Part shown: piece after piece, positions 33,784-45,783 of the stretch
Layout: the number at the start of each line of letters is the position of its first letter
Numbering within the stretch: position 1 is the first letter of the stretch
Assembly (NCBI GenBank): GCA_949987565.1
Contig: OX465105.1
Coordinates: 4,670,159-4,734,158 of the forward strand
From: Luidia sarsii
Taxonomy: Eukaryota; Echinodermata; Asteroidea; Paxillosida; Luidiidae
Length of the DNA stretch: 64,000 nt
Reading direction: 5' to 3'
Notes under the pieces: model-generated
Told to the model about the DNA's origin: nothing
Seen by the model: only the letters and a program-made list of their open reading frames with translations
Database searches by the model: none
Translations under genes and position numbers: made by a program

Positions 33784-34624
33784 GTATGTGAAATTGTAAC
33801 GGTAGGTCTATAGATGCAAATCGATGATGTTTTGACAGGTCCATGTTTGCAATGGGTGTGTGTGAATGTGTGCATGCTCATGCATGCATTGAGTCCCTGG
33901 AACTGTTTTTTGAACGGCCCAAAACAAGGTCTGGCCTCCGTGTCCTTTTTCAATTTTTGTCATTGGCCGTCGTGCCTGCATAAGTGGCCTTGGTGCCCCC
34001 AGGAAAAAAAGTGGTGTCAGAAACGGTCAGATCATTTTCACTTATGACCCAACGAACGCATGATTGCTAAAATTCAAATAAAACTTGTCAGATTTTCTGA
34101 TTTTTGAAATACTTGTTTTACCTCTAAACAAACAATTATACATAGGCCTATTATGCTGTTAAAAATTGAAATTACATATTTTTACTTGCCAAACATTAGT
34201 TAAACACATTGAAATTTAATGGACTAAATCTGTTTTTTGTTTTGTTTTTTTTAAACGAGTAGTTTGTTTATTCCTTTATTGATTTAGCTGTCTTTTCTTG
34301 TTCTTGTCCATTCCAGATTGCAGGATCTCAGAACCGTGTGTTCCTGAATGCCAGCTGCCTGATACTGAAACTGGGAGATGCTGCATTCTATGAAGACACT
34401 CGGAGAAACCGGGCAAGGCTTCACAGCAGAAGTAGGTCAGTCTCCCTCCCCTCCCCCTGACTGATTTTTCCTATTTTACTTCGTGGAATGGCCGCGACAG
34501 TGGCAACATTTTATAAGCTACACGCATAATGTCCATGCACGCAGCATGCACCATGTACCGTGCGAACGGGCGCGACACAGCATGACCTGAAAGGGCGGTC
34601 GCCACTATGTACTGTACCTGTATA
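33784..34624. other. Array interlude 3 (type II)
   Basis: Longer than type I. After the exon it keeps about 180 bp of unique sequence (TTTTACTTCGTGGAATGGCC, GCACCATGTACCGTGCGAAC, GGGCGGTCGCCACTATGTAC) before the array restarts. Almost identical to interlude 4, offset 9,659 bp at its left part. Confidence 0.85.
34317..34435 (+). CDS. IAGS exon, copy 4
   Basis: It has the full strong acceptor of copy 1 (TTAGCTGTCTTTTCTTG ... TCCATTCCAG). It reads IAGSQNRVFLNASC, LILKLGDAAFYEDTRRNR, ARLHSRSR. Substitutions S to R, N to K, Q to R and H to L relative to copy 1 raise the basic charge. The read-through stop after SLPSP is kept, and the donor-like TAG|GTCAGT is intact. Confidence 0.48.
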
Positions 34625-37600
34625 CATGAATACTGTTAGTGCTTGCCCTGAGTTTCATGCTGATCTGTGATGCTGTTAGTGCTTGCCCAACGCACTGATT
34701 TCGCTGCTTGTCTTTGATGCTGTTAGTGCTTGCCCAACGCGTTAAGTTCACTGCTCCTATGTGATGCTGTTAGTAGTTGCCCAATGCGCTGAGTTCACTG
34801 CTCATCTGTGATGGTGTTAGTGCCTGCCCAATGCACTGAGTTTGCTGCTCATCTGCGATGCTGTTAGTGCCTGCCCAACGCACTGAGTTTGCTGCTCATC
34901 TGTGATGCTGTTAGTGCCTGCCCAACGCACTGAGTTTGCTGCTCATCTGCGATGCTGTTAGTGCCTGCCCAATGCACTGAGTTCGCTGCTCATCTGCGAT
35001 GCTATTAGTGCCTGCCCAATGCACTGAGTTAGCTGCTCATCTGCGACGCTGTTAGTGCCTGCCCAACGCACTGAGTTTGCTGCTCGTCTGTGATGCTGTT
35101 AGTGCCTGCCCAACGTGCTGAGTTTGCTGCTCATCTGCGATGCTGTTAGTGCTTGCCCAATGCACTGAGTTCGCTGCTCATCTACGATGCTGTTAGTGCC
35201 TGCCCAACGCACTGAGTTTGCTGCTCGTCTGTGATGCTGTTAGTGCCTGCCCAATGCACTGAGTTGGCTGCTCATCTGTGATGCTGTTAGTGCCTGCCCA
35301 ACGCACTGAGTTTGCTGCTCATCTGCGATGCTGTTAGTGCCTGCCCAACGCACTGAGTTTGCTGCTCATCTGCGATGCTGTTAGTGCCTGCCCAACGCAC
35401 TGAGTTTGCTGCTCATCTGCTATGCTGTTAGTACCTGCCCAATGCACTGAGTTCGCTGCTCATCTGCGATGCTATTAGTGCCTGCCCAATGCACTGAGTT
35501 GGCTGCTCATCTGCGATGCTGTTAGTACCTGTCCAATGCACTGAGTTCGCTGCTCATCTGCGATGCTGTTAGTGCCTGCCCAATGCACGGAGTTAGGTGC
35601 TCATCTGCGATGCTGTTAGTACCTGCCCAATGCACTGAGTTAGGTGCTCATCTGCGATGCTGTCAGTTCCTGCCCAACGCACGGAGTTGGCTGCTCATCT
35701 CGATGCTGTTAGTGCCTGCCCAACGCACTGAGTTGGCTGCTCATCTGCGATGCTGTTAGTACCTGCCCAATGCACTGAGTTCGCTGCTCATCTGCGATGC
35801 TGTTAGTGCCTGCCCAATGCACTGAGTTCGCTGCTCATCTGCGATGCTGTTAGTACCTGCCCAATGCACTGAGTTGGCTGCTCATCTGCGATGCTGTTAG
35901 TACCTGCCCAATGCACTGAGTTCGCTGCTCATCTGCGATGCTGTAAGTGCCTGCCCAATGCACTTAGCTGCTCATCTGCGATGCTGTCAATTCCTGCCCA
36001 ACGCACTGAGTTGGCTGCTCGTTTGTGATGCTTTTTCATGATTGCCCAACGTACTGAGTTTGCTGCTCATCTGCGATGCTGTTAGTGCCTGCCCAATGCA
36101 CTGAGTTCGCTGCTCATCTGCGATGCTATTAGTGCCTGCCCAATGCACTGAGTTAGCTGCTCATCTGCGATGCTGTTAGTGCCTGCCCAACGCACTGAGT
36201 TTGCTGCTCGTCTGTGATGCTGTTAGTGCCTGCCCAACGTGCTGAGTTTGCTGCTCATCTGCGATGCTGTTAGTGCTTGCCCAATGCACTGAGTTCGCTG
36301 CTCATCTACGACGCTGTTAGTGCCTGCCCAACGCACTGAGTTTGCTGCTCGTCTGTGATGCTGTTAGTGCCTGCCCAATGCACTGAGTTGGCTGCTCATC
36401 TGTGATGCTGTTAGTGCCTGCCCAACGCACTGAGTTTGCTGCTCATCTGCGATGCTGTTAGTGCCTGCCCAACGCACTGAGTTGGCTGCTCATCTGCGAT
36501 GCTGTTAGTGCCTGCCCAATGCACTGAGTTTGCTGCTCATCTGCGATGCTGTTAGTTCCTGCCCAATGGACTGAGTTCGCTGCTCATCTGCGATGCTGTT
36601 AGTGCCTGCCCAATGCACTGAGTTGGCTGCTCATCTGCGATGCTGTTAGTGCCTGCCCAATGCACTGAGTTCGCTGCTCATCTGCGATGCTGTTAGTACC
36701 TGCCCAATGCACTGAGCTCGCTGCTCATCTGCGATGTTGTTAGTGCCTGCCCAACGCACTGAGTTCGCTGCTCATCTGCGATGCTGTTAGTACCTGCCCA
36801 ATGCACTGAGTTCACTGCTCATCTGCGATGCTGTTAGTGCCTGCCCAATGCACTGAGTTCGCTGCTCATCTGCGATGCTGTTAGTGCCTGCCCAATGCAC
36901 TGAGTTAGCTGCTCATCTGCGATGCTGTTAGTGCCTGCCCAAAGCACTGAGTTCGCTGCTCATCTGCGATGCTGTTAGTGCCTGCCCAATGCACTAAGTT
37001 AGCTGCTCATCTGCGATGCTGTTAGTGCCTGCTTAACGCACTGAGTTGGCTGCTCATCTGCAATGCTGTTAGTACCTGCCCAATGCACTGAGTTCGCTGC
37101 TCATCGGCGATGCTGTAAGTGCCTGCCCAATGCACTTAGCTGCTCATCTGCGATGCTGTTAGTTCCTGCCCAACGCACTGAGTTCGCTGCTCGTCTGCGA
37201 TGCTGTTAGTGCCTGCCCAATGCACTGAGTTCGCTGCTCATCTGCGATGCTGTTAATACCTGCCCAATGCACTGAGTTCGCTGCTCATCTGCGATGCTGT
37301 TAGTGCCTGCCCAACGCACTGAGTTCGCTGCTCATCTGTGATGCTGTTAGTGCCTGCCCAACGCACTGAGTTCGCTGCTCATCTGCGATGCTGTTAGTTC
37401 CTGCCCAACGCACTGAGTTCACTGCTCATCTGCGATGCTGTTAGTGCCTGCCCAACGCACTGAGTTGGCTGCTCGTTTGTGATGCTTTTTCATGCTTGCC
37501 CAACGTACTGAGTTTGCTGCTCATCTGCGATGCTGTTAGTGCCTGCCCAACGCAAGGGGTTGGCTGCTCATCTGCGATGCTTTTAGTGCCTGCCAAACGC

Positions 37601-40600
37601 ACTGAGTTCGCTGCTCATCTGCGATGCTGTTAGTTCCTGCCCAACGCACTGAGTTCGCTGCTCGTCTGCGATGCTGTTAGTGCCTGCCCAATGCACTGAG
37701 TTCGCTGCTCATCTGCGATGCTGTTAATACCTGCCCAATTCACTGAGTTAGCTGCTCATCTGCGATGCTGTTAGTGCCTGGCCAATGCACTGAGTTCGCT
37801 GCTCATCTGCGATGCTGTTAGTGCCTGCCCAATGCACTGAGTTAGCTGCTCATCTGCGATGCTGTTAGTTCCTGCCCAATGCACTGAGTTCGCTGCTCAT
37901 CTGCGATGCTGTAAGTGCCTGCCCAATGCACTTAGCTGCTCATCTGCGATGCTGTCAATTCCTGCCCAACGCACTGAGTTGGCTGCTTGTTTGTGATGCT
38001 TTTTCATGATTGCCCAACGTACTGAGTTTGCTGCTCATCTGCGATGCTGTAAGTGCCTGCCCAATGCACTTAGCTGCTCATCTGCGATGCTGTCAATTCC
38101 TGCCCAACGCACTGAGTTGGCTGCTTGTTTGTGATGCTTTTTCATGATTGCCCAACGCACTGAGTTTGCTGCTCATCTGCGATGCTGTTAGTGCCTGCCC
38201 AATGCACTGAGTTCGCTGCTCATCTGCGATGCTATTAGTGCCTGCCCAATGCACTGAGTTAGCTGCTCATCTGCGATGCTGTTAGTGCCTGCCCAACGCA
38301 CTGAGTTTGCTGCTCGTCTGTGATGCTGTTAGTGCCTGCCCAACGTGCTGAGTTTGCTGCTCATCTGCGATGCTGTTAGTGCTTGCCCAATGCACTGAGT
38401 TCGCTGCTCATCTACGATGCTGTTAGTGCCTGCCCAACGCACTGAGTTTGCTGCTCGTCTGTGATGCTGTTAGTGCCTGCCCAATGCACTGAGTTGGCTG
38501 CTCATCTGTGATGCTGTTAGTGCCTGCCCAACGCACTGAGTTTGCTGCTCATCTGCGATGCTGTTAGTGCCTGCCCAACGCACTTAGCTGCTCATCTGCG
38601 ATGCTGTCAATTCCTGCCCAACGCACTGAGTTGGCTGCTCGTTTGTGATGCTTTTTCATGATTGCCCAACGTACTGAGTTTGCTGCTCATCTGCGATGCT
38701 GTTAGTGCCTGCCCAACGCACGGGGTTGGCTGCTCATCTGCGATGCTTTTAGTGCCTGCCCAATGCACTGAGTTAGCTGCTCATTTGCGATGCTGTTAGT
38801 TCCTGCCCAACGCACTGAGTTCGCTGCTCATCTGTGATGCTGTTAGTGCCTGCCCAACACACTGAGTTCGCTGCTCATCTGCGATGCTGTTAGTTCCTGC
38901 CCAACGCACTGAGTTGGCTGCTCGTTTGTGATGCTTTTTCATACTTGCCCAACGTACTGAGTTTGCTGCTCATCTGCGATGCTGTTAGTGCTTACCCAAC
39001 GCACGGGGTTGGCTGCTCATCTGCGATGCTGTTAGTGCCTGCCAAACGCACTGAGTTCGCTGCTCATCTGCGATGCTGTTAGTACCTGCCCAATGCACTG
39101 AGTTCGCTGCTCATCTGCGATGCTGTTAGTGCCTGCCCAATGCACTGAGTTCGCTGCTCATCTGCGATGCTGTTAGTGCCTGCCCAACGTGCTGAGTTTG
39201 CTGCTCATCTGCGATGCTGTTAGTACCTGCCCAATGCACTGAGTTTGCTGCTCATCTGCGATGCTGTTAGTGCCTGCCCAATGCACTGAGTTGGCTGCTC
39301 ATCTGCGATGCTGTTAGTTCCTGCCCAATGGACTGAGTTCGCTGCTCATCTGCGATGCTGTTAGTGCCTGCCCAATGCACTGAGTTCGCTGCTCATCTGC
39401 GATGCTGTTAGTACCTGCCCAATGCACTGAGTTCGCTGCTCATCTGCGATGCTGTTAGTGCCTGCCCAACGCACTGAGTTCGCTGCTCATCTGCGATGCT
39501 GTTAGTACCTGCCCAATGCACTGAGTTCATTGCTCATCTGCGATGCTGTTAGTGCCTGCCCAATGCACTGAGTTCGCTGCTCATCTGCGATGCTGTTAGT
39601 GCCTGCCCAATGTACTGAGTTAGCTGCTCATCTGCGATGCTGTTAGTGCCTGCCCAAAGCACTGAGTTCGCTGCTCATCTGCGATGCTGTTAGTGCCTGC
39701 CCAATGCACTAAGTTAGCTGCTCATCTGCGATGCTGTTAGTGCCTGCTTAACGCACTGAGTTGGCTGCTCATCTGCGATGCTGTTAGTACCTGCCCAATG
39801 CACTGAGTTCGCTGCTCATCGGCGATGCTGTAAGTGCCTGCCCAATGCACTTAGCTGCTCATCTGCGATGCTGTTAGTTCCTGCCCAACGCACTGAGTTC
39901 GCTGCTCGTCTGCGATGCTGTTAGTGCCTGCCCAATGCACTGAGTTCGCTGCTCATCTGCGATGCTGTTAATACCTGCCCAATGCACTGAGTTCGCTGCT
40001 CATCTGCGATGCTGTTAGTGCCTGCCCAACGCACTGAGTTCGCTGCTCATCTGTGATGCTGTTAGTGCCTGCCCAACGCACTGAGTTCGCTGCTCATCTG
40101 CGATGCTGTTAGTTCCTGCCCAACGCACTGAGTTCACTGCTCATCTGCGATGCTGTTAGTGCCTGCCCAATGCACTGAGTTGGCTGCTCGTTTGTGATGC
40201 TTTTTCATGCTTGCCCAACGTACTGAGTTTGCTGCTCATCTGCGATGCTGTTAGTGCCTGCCCAACACAAGGGGTTGGCTGCTCATCTGCGATGCTTTTA
40301 GTGCCTGCCAAACGCACTGAGTTCGCTGCTCATCTGCGATGCTGTTAGTTCCTGCCCAACGCACTGAGTTCGCTGCTCGTCTGCGATGCTGTTAGTGCCT
40401 GCCCAATGCACTGAGTTCGCTGCTCATCTGCGATGCTGTTAATACCTGCCCAATTCACTGAGTTAGCTGCTCATCTGCGATGCTGTTAGTGCCTGGCCAA
40501 TGCACTGAGTTCGCTGCTCATCTGCGATGCTGTTAGTGCCTGCCCAACGCACTGAGTTCGCTGCTCATCTGTGATGCTGTTAGTGCCTGCCCAACGCACT

Positions 40601-43442
40601 GAGTTCGCTGCTCATCTGCGATGCTGTTAGTTCCTGCCCAACGCACTGAGTTCACTGCTCATCTGCGATGCTGTTAGTGCCTGCCCAATGCACTGAGTTA
40701 GCTGCTCATCTGCGATGCTGTTAGTTCCTGCCCAATGCACTGAGTTCGCTGCTCATCTGCGATGCTGTTAGTGCCTGCTTAACGCACTGAGTTTGCTGCT
40801 CATCTGCGATGCTGTTAGTGCCTGCCCAATGCACTGAGTTGGCTGCTCATCTGCGATGCTGTTAGTGCCTGCCCAATGCACTGAGTTAGCTGCTCATCTC
40901 CGATGCTGTTAGTGCCTGCCCAACGCACTGAGTTGGCTGCTCATCTGCGATGCTGTTAGTTCCTGCCCAACGCACGGAGTTGGCTGCTCATCTGCGATGC
41001 TGTTAGTACCTGCCCAATGCACTGAGTTCGCTGCTCATCTGCGATGCTGTTAGTTCCTGCCCAATGCACTGAGTTCGCTGCTCATCTGCTATGCTGTTAG
41101 TGCCTGCCCAATGCACTGAGTTCGCTGCTCATCTGCGATGCTGTTAGTGCCTGCCCAACGCACTGAGTTCGCTGCTCATCTGCGATGCTGTTAGTGCCTG
41201 GCCAATGCACTGAGTTCGCTGCTCATCTGCGATGCTGTTAGTGCCTGCCCAACGCACTGAGTGCGCTGCTCATCTGTGATGCTGTTAGTGCCTGCCCAAC
41301 ACACTGAGTTCGCTGCTCATCTGCGATGCTGTTAGTTCCTGCCAAACGCACTGAGTTGGCTGCTCGTTTGTGATGCTTTTTCATGCTTGCCCAACGTACA
41401 ACATGTACTGAGTTTGCTGCTCATCTGCGATGCTGTTAGTGCTTACCCAACGCACGGGGTTGGCTGCTCATCTGCGATGCTGTTAGTGCCTGCCAAACGC
41501 ACTGAGTTCGCTGCTCATCTGCGATGCTGTTAGTACCTGCCCAATGCACTGAGTTCGCTGCTCATCTGCGATGCTGTTAGTGCCTGCCCAATGCACTGAG
41601 TTCGCTGCTCATCTGCGATGCTGTTAGTGCCTGCCCAACGTGCTGAGTTTGCTGCTCATCTGCGATGCTGTTAGTACCTGCCCTATGCACTGAGTTTGCT
41701 GCTCATCTGCGATGCTGTTAGTGCCTGCCCAATGCACTGAGTTGGCTGCTCATCTGCGATGCTGTTAGTTCCTGCCCAATGGACTGAGTTCGCTGCTCAT
41801 CTGCGATGCTGTTAGTGCCTGCCCAATGCACTGAGTTCGCTGCTCATCTGCGATGCTGTTAGTTCCTGCCCAATGCACTGAGTTCGCTGCTCATCTGCGA
41901 TGCTGTTAGTGCCTGCCCAATGCACTGAGTTAGCTGCTCATCTGCGATGCTGTTAGTGCCTGCCCAAAGCACTGAGTTCGCTGCTCATCTGCGATGCTGT
42001 TAGTGCCTGCCCAATGCACTAAGTTAGCTGCTCATCTGCGATGCTGTTAGTGCCTGCTTAACGCACTGAGTTGGCTGCTCATCTGCGATGCTGTTAGTAC
42101 CTGCCAAATGCACTGAGTTCGCTGCTCATCGGCGATGCTGTAAGTGCCTGTCCAATGCACTTAGCTGCTCATCTGTGATGCTGTCAATTCTTGCCCAACG
42201 CACTGAGTTGGCTGCTCGTTTGTGATGCTTTTTCATGCTTGCCCAACGTACTGAGTTTGCTGCTCATCTGCGATGCTGTTAGTGCCTGCCCAACGCACGG
42301 GGTTGGCTGCTCATCTGCGATGCTTTTAGTGCCTGCCAAACGCACTGAGTTCGCTGCTCATCTGCGATGCTGTTAGTTCCTGCCCAACGCACTGAGTTCG
42401 CTGCTCGTCTGCGATGCTGTTAGTGCCTGCCCAATGCACTGAGTTCGCTGCTCATCTGCAATGCTGTTAATACCTGCCCAATGCACTGAGTTCGCTGCTC
42501 ATCTGCGATGCTGTTAGTGCCTGCCCAACGCACTGAGTTCGCTGCTCATCTGTGATGCTGTTAGTGCCTGCCCAACGCACTGAGTTCGCTGCTCATCTGC
42601 GATGCTGTTAGTTCCTGCCCAACGCACTGAGTTCACTGCTCATCTGCGATGCTGTTAGTTCCTGCCCAACGCACTGAGTTTGCTGCTCATCTGCGATGCT
42701 GTTAGTGCCTGCCCAACGCACTGAGTTGGCTGCTCGTTTGTGATGCTTTTTCATGATTGCCGAACGTACTGAGTTCGCTGCTAATCTGCGATGCTGTTAG
42801 TGCCTGCCCAACGCACGGGGTTGGCTGCTCATCTGCGATGCTTTTAGTGCCTGCCAAACGCACTGAGTTCGCTGCTCATCTGCGATGCTGTTAGTTCCTG
42901 CCCAACGCACTGAGTTCGCTGCTCATCTGCGATGCTGTTAGTGCCTGCCCAATGCACTGAGTTCGCTGCTCATCTGCGATGCTGTTAGTGCCTGCCCAAC
43001 GCACGGGGTTGGCTGCTCATCTGCGATGCTTTTAGTGCCTGCCAAACGCACTGAGTTCGCTGCTCATCTGCGATGCTGTTAGTTCCTGCCCAACGCACTG
43101 AGTTTGCTGCTCATCTGTGATGCTGTTAGTGCCTGCCCAATGCACTGAGTTCGCTGCTCATCTGCGATGCTGTTAATACCTGCCCAATGCACTGAGTTAG
43201 CTGCTTATCTGCGATGCTGTTAGTTCCTGCCCAATGCACTGAGTTCGCTGCTCATCTGCAATGCTGTTAGTACCTGCCCAATGCACTGAGTTTGCTGCTC
43301 ATCTGACATGCTGTTAGTGCCTGCTCAATGCACTGAGTTCGCTGCTCATCTGCGATGCTGTTAGTGCCTGCTGAACGCACTGAGTTCACTGCTTGTCTGT
43401 GATGCATTTTCATGCTTGCCCAACGTACTGAGTTTGCTGCTC
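34625..43442. repeat. 47-bp minisatellite array 4 (about 188 copies)
   Basis: It contains many higher-order duplications. Blocks around 40720-42420 match 25900-27600 of array 1, including the same 9-bp insertion CAACATGTA in one unit (26581 and 41399). Marker variants with GATGCTTTTTCATG occur at 36018, 37472, 37986, 38118, 38636, 38927, 40193, 41361, 42215 and 42735. Confidence 0.96.
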
Positions 43443-44283
43443 GTATGTGAAATTGTAACGGTAGGTCTATAGATGCAAATCGATGATGTTTTGACAGGTC
43501 CATGTTTGCAATGGGTGTGTGTGAATGTGTGCATGCTCATGCATGCATTGAGTCCCTGGAACTGTTTTTTGAACGGCCCAAAACAAGGTCTGGCCTCCGT
43601 GTCCTTTTTCAATTTTTGTCATTGGCCGTCGTGCCTGCATAAGTGGCCTTGGTGCCCCCAGGAAAAAAAGTGGTGTCAGAAACGGTCAGATCATTTTCAC
43701 TTATGACCCAACGAACGCATGATTGCTAAAATTCAAATAAAACTTGTCAGATTTTCTGATTTTTGAAATACTTGTTTTACCTCTAAACAAACAATTATAC
43801 ATAGGCCTATTATGCTGTTAAAAATTGAAATTACATATTTTTACTTGCCAAACATTAGTTAAACACATTGAAATTTAATGGACTAAATCTGTTTTTGTTT
43901 TGTTTTTTTTAAACGAGTAGTTTGTTTATTCCTTTATTGATTTAGCTGTCTTTTCTTGTTCTTGTCCATTCCAGATTGCAGGATCTCAGAACCGTGTGTT
44001 CCTGAATGCCAGCTGCCTGATACTGAAACTGGGAGATGCTGCATTCTATGAAGACACTCGGAGAAACCGGGCAAGGCTTCACAGCAGAAGTAGGTCAGTC
44101 TCCCTCCCCTCCCCCTGACTGATTTTTCCTGTTTTACTTCGTGGAATGGCCGCGACAGTGGCAACATTTTATAAGCTACACGCATAATGTCCATGCACGC
44201 AGCATGCACCATGTACCGTGCGAACGGGCGCGACACAGCATGACCTGAAAGGGCGGTCGCCACTATGTACTGTACCTGTATAC
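43443..44283. other. Array interlude 4 (type II)
   Basis: A copy of interlude 3 with only scattered changes; same order of A relic, intron, exon and post-exon unique segment. Confidence 0.85.
43975..44093 (+). CDS. IAGS exon, copy 5
   Basis: Identical coding text to copy 4 (IAGSQNRVFLNASC, LILKLGDAAFYEDTRRNR). Acceptor and donor-like sites are intact and the stop after SLPSP is kept. Confidence 0.48.
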
Positions 44284-45120
44284 ATGAATACTGTTAGTGC
44301 TTGCCCTGAGTTTCATGCTGATCTGTGATGCTGTTAGTGCTTGCCCAACGCACTGATTTCGCTGCTTGTCTTTGATGCTGTTAGTGCTTGCCCAACGCGT
44401 TAAGTTCACTGCTCCTATGTGATGCTGTTAGTAGTTGCCCAATGCGCTGAGTTCACTGCTCATCTGTGATGGTGTTAGTGCCTGCCCAATGCACTGAGTT
44501 TGCTGCTCATCTGCGATGCTGTTAGTGCCTGCCCAACGCACTGAGTTTGCTGCTCATCTGTGATGCTGTTAGTGCCTGCCCAACGCACTGAGTTTGCTGC
44601 TCATCTGCGATGCTGTTAGTGCCTGCCCAATGCACTGAGTTCGCTGCTCATCTGCGATGCTATTAGTGCCTGCCCAACGCACTGAGTTTGCTGCTCGTCT
44701 GTGATGCTGTTAGTGCCTGCCCAATGCACTGAGTTGGCTGCTCATCTGTGATGCTGTTAGTGCCTGCCCAACGCACTGAGTTTGCTGCTCATCTGCGATG
44801 CTGTTAGTGCCTGCCCAATGCACTGAGTTCGCTGCTCATCTGCGATGCTGTTAATACCTGCCCAATGCACTGAGTTAGCTGCTTATCTGCGATGCTGTTA
44901 GTTCCTGCCCAATGCACTGAGTTCGCTGCTCATCTGCAATGCTGTTAGTACCTGCCCAATGCACTGAGTTTGCTGCTCATCTGTGATGCTGTTAGTGCCT
45001 GCTCAATGCACTGAGTTCGCTGCTCATCTGCGATGCTGTTAGTGCCTGCTGAACGCACTGAGTTCACTGCTTGTCTGTGATGCATTTTCATGCTTGCCCA
45101 ACGTACTGAGTTTGCTGCTC
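44284..45120. repeat. 47-bp minisatellite array 5 (about 18 copies)
   Basis: A short array with edge-type first units and the GATGCATTTTCATG unit at its right edge. Its start matches array 4 start nearly exactly, so it is probably the same duplicated block after internal loss of copies. Confidence 0.95.
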
Positions 45121-45783
45121 GTATGTGAAATTGTAACGGTAGGTCTATAGATGCAAATCGATGATGTTTTGACAGGTCCATGTTTGCAATGTTTGTGTGT
45201 GAATGTGTGCATGCTCATGCATGCATTGAGTCCCTGGAACTTTTTTTTGAACGGTCCAAAACAAGGTCTGGCCTCCGTGTCCTTTTTCAATTTTTGTCAT
45301 TGGCCGTCGTGCCTGCATAAGTGGCCTTGGTGCCCCCAGGAAAAAAAGTGGTGTCAGAAACGGTCAGATCATTTCCACTTATGACCCAACGAACGCATGA
45401 TTGCTAAAATTCAAATAAAACTTGTCAGATTTTCTGATTTTTGAAATACTTGTTTTACCTCTAAACAAACAATTATACATAGGCCTATTATGCTGTTAAA
45501 AATTGAAATTACATATTTTTACTTGCCAAACATTAGTTAAACACATTGAAATTTAATGGACTAAATCTGTTTTTTTGTTTTGTATTTTTAAACAAGCATA
45601 GTTCTTGTCCATTCCAGATTGCATGATCTCAGAACAGTGTGTTCCTGAATGTCAGCTGCCTGATACTGAACCTGGGAGATGCTGCATTCTATGAAGACAC
45701 TCAGAGAAACCGGGCAAGGCATCACAGAAGTAGGTCAGTCTCCCTCCCCTCCCCCTGACTGATTTTTCCTGTTTTTGCATTAA
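45121..45783. other. Array interlude 5 (type I)
   Basis: Its body matches interludes 1 and 2, while its extreme left edge (CTCGTATGTG) matches type II, so it looks like a recombinant between the two types. Confidence 0.8.
45618..45733 (+). pseudogene. IAGS exon, copy 6, with nonsense mutation
   Basis: The third codon GGA is TGA here (ATT GCA TGA TCT), giving IA-stop-SQNSVFLNVSC. NAS is also changed to NVS, which still fits the N-X-S glycosylation pattern. Acceptor and downstream sequence match copies 2 and 3. If used in the phase-0 frame, this copy would truncate the protein at once. Confidence 0.65.
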
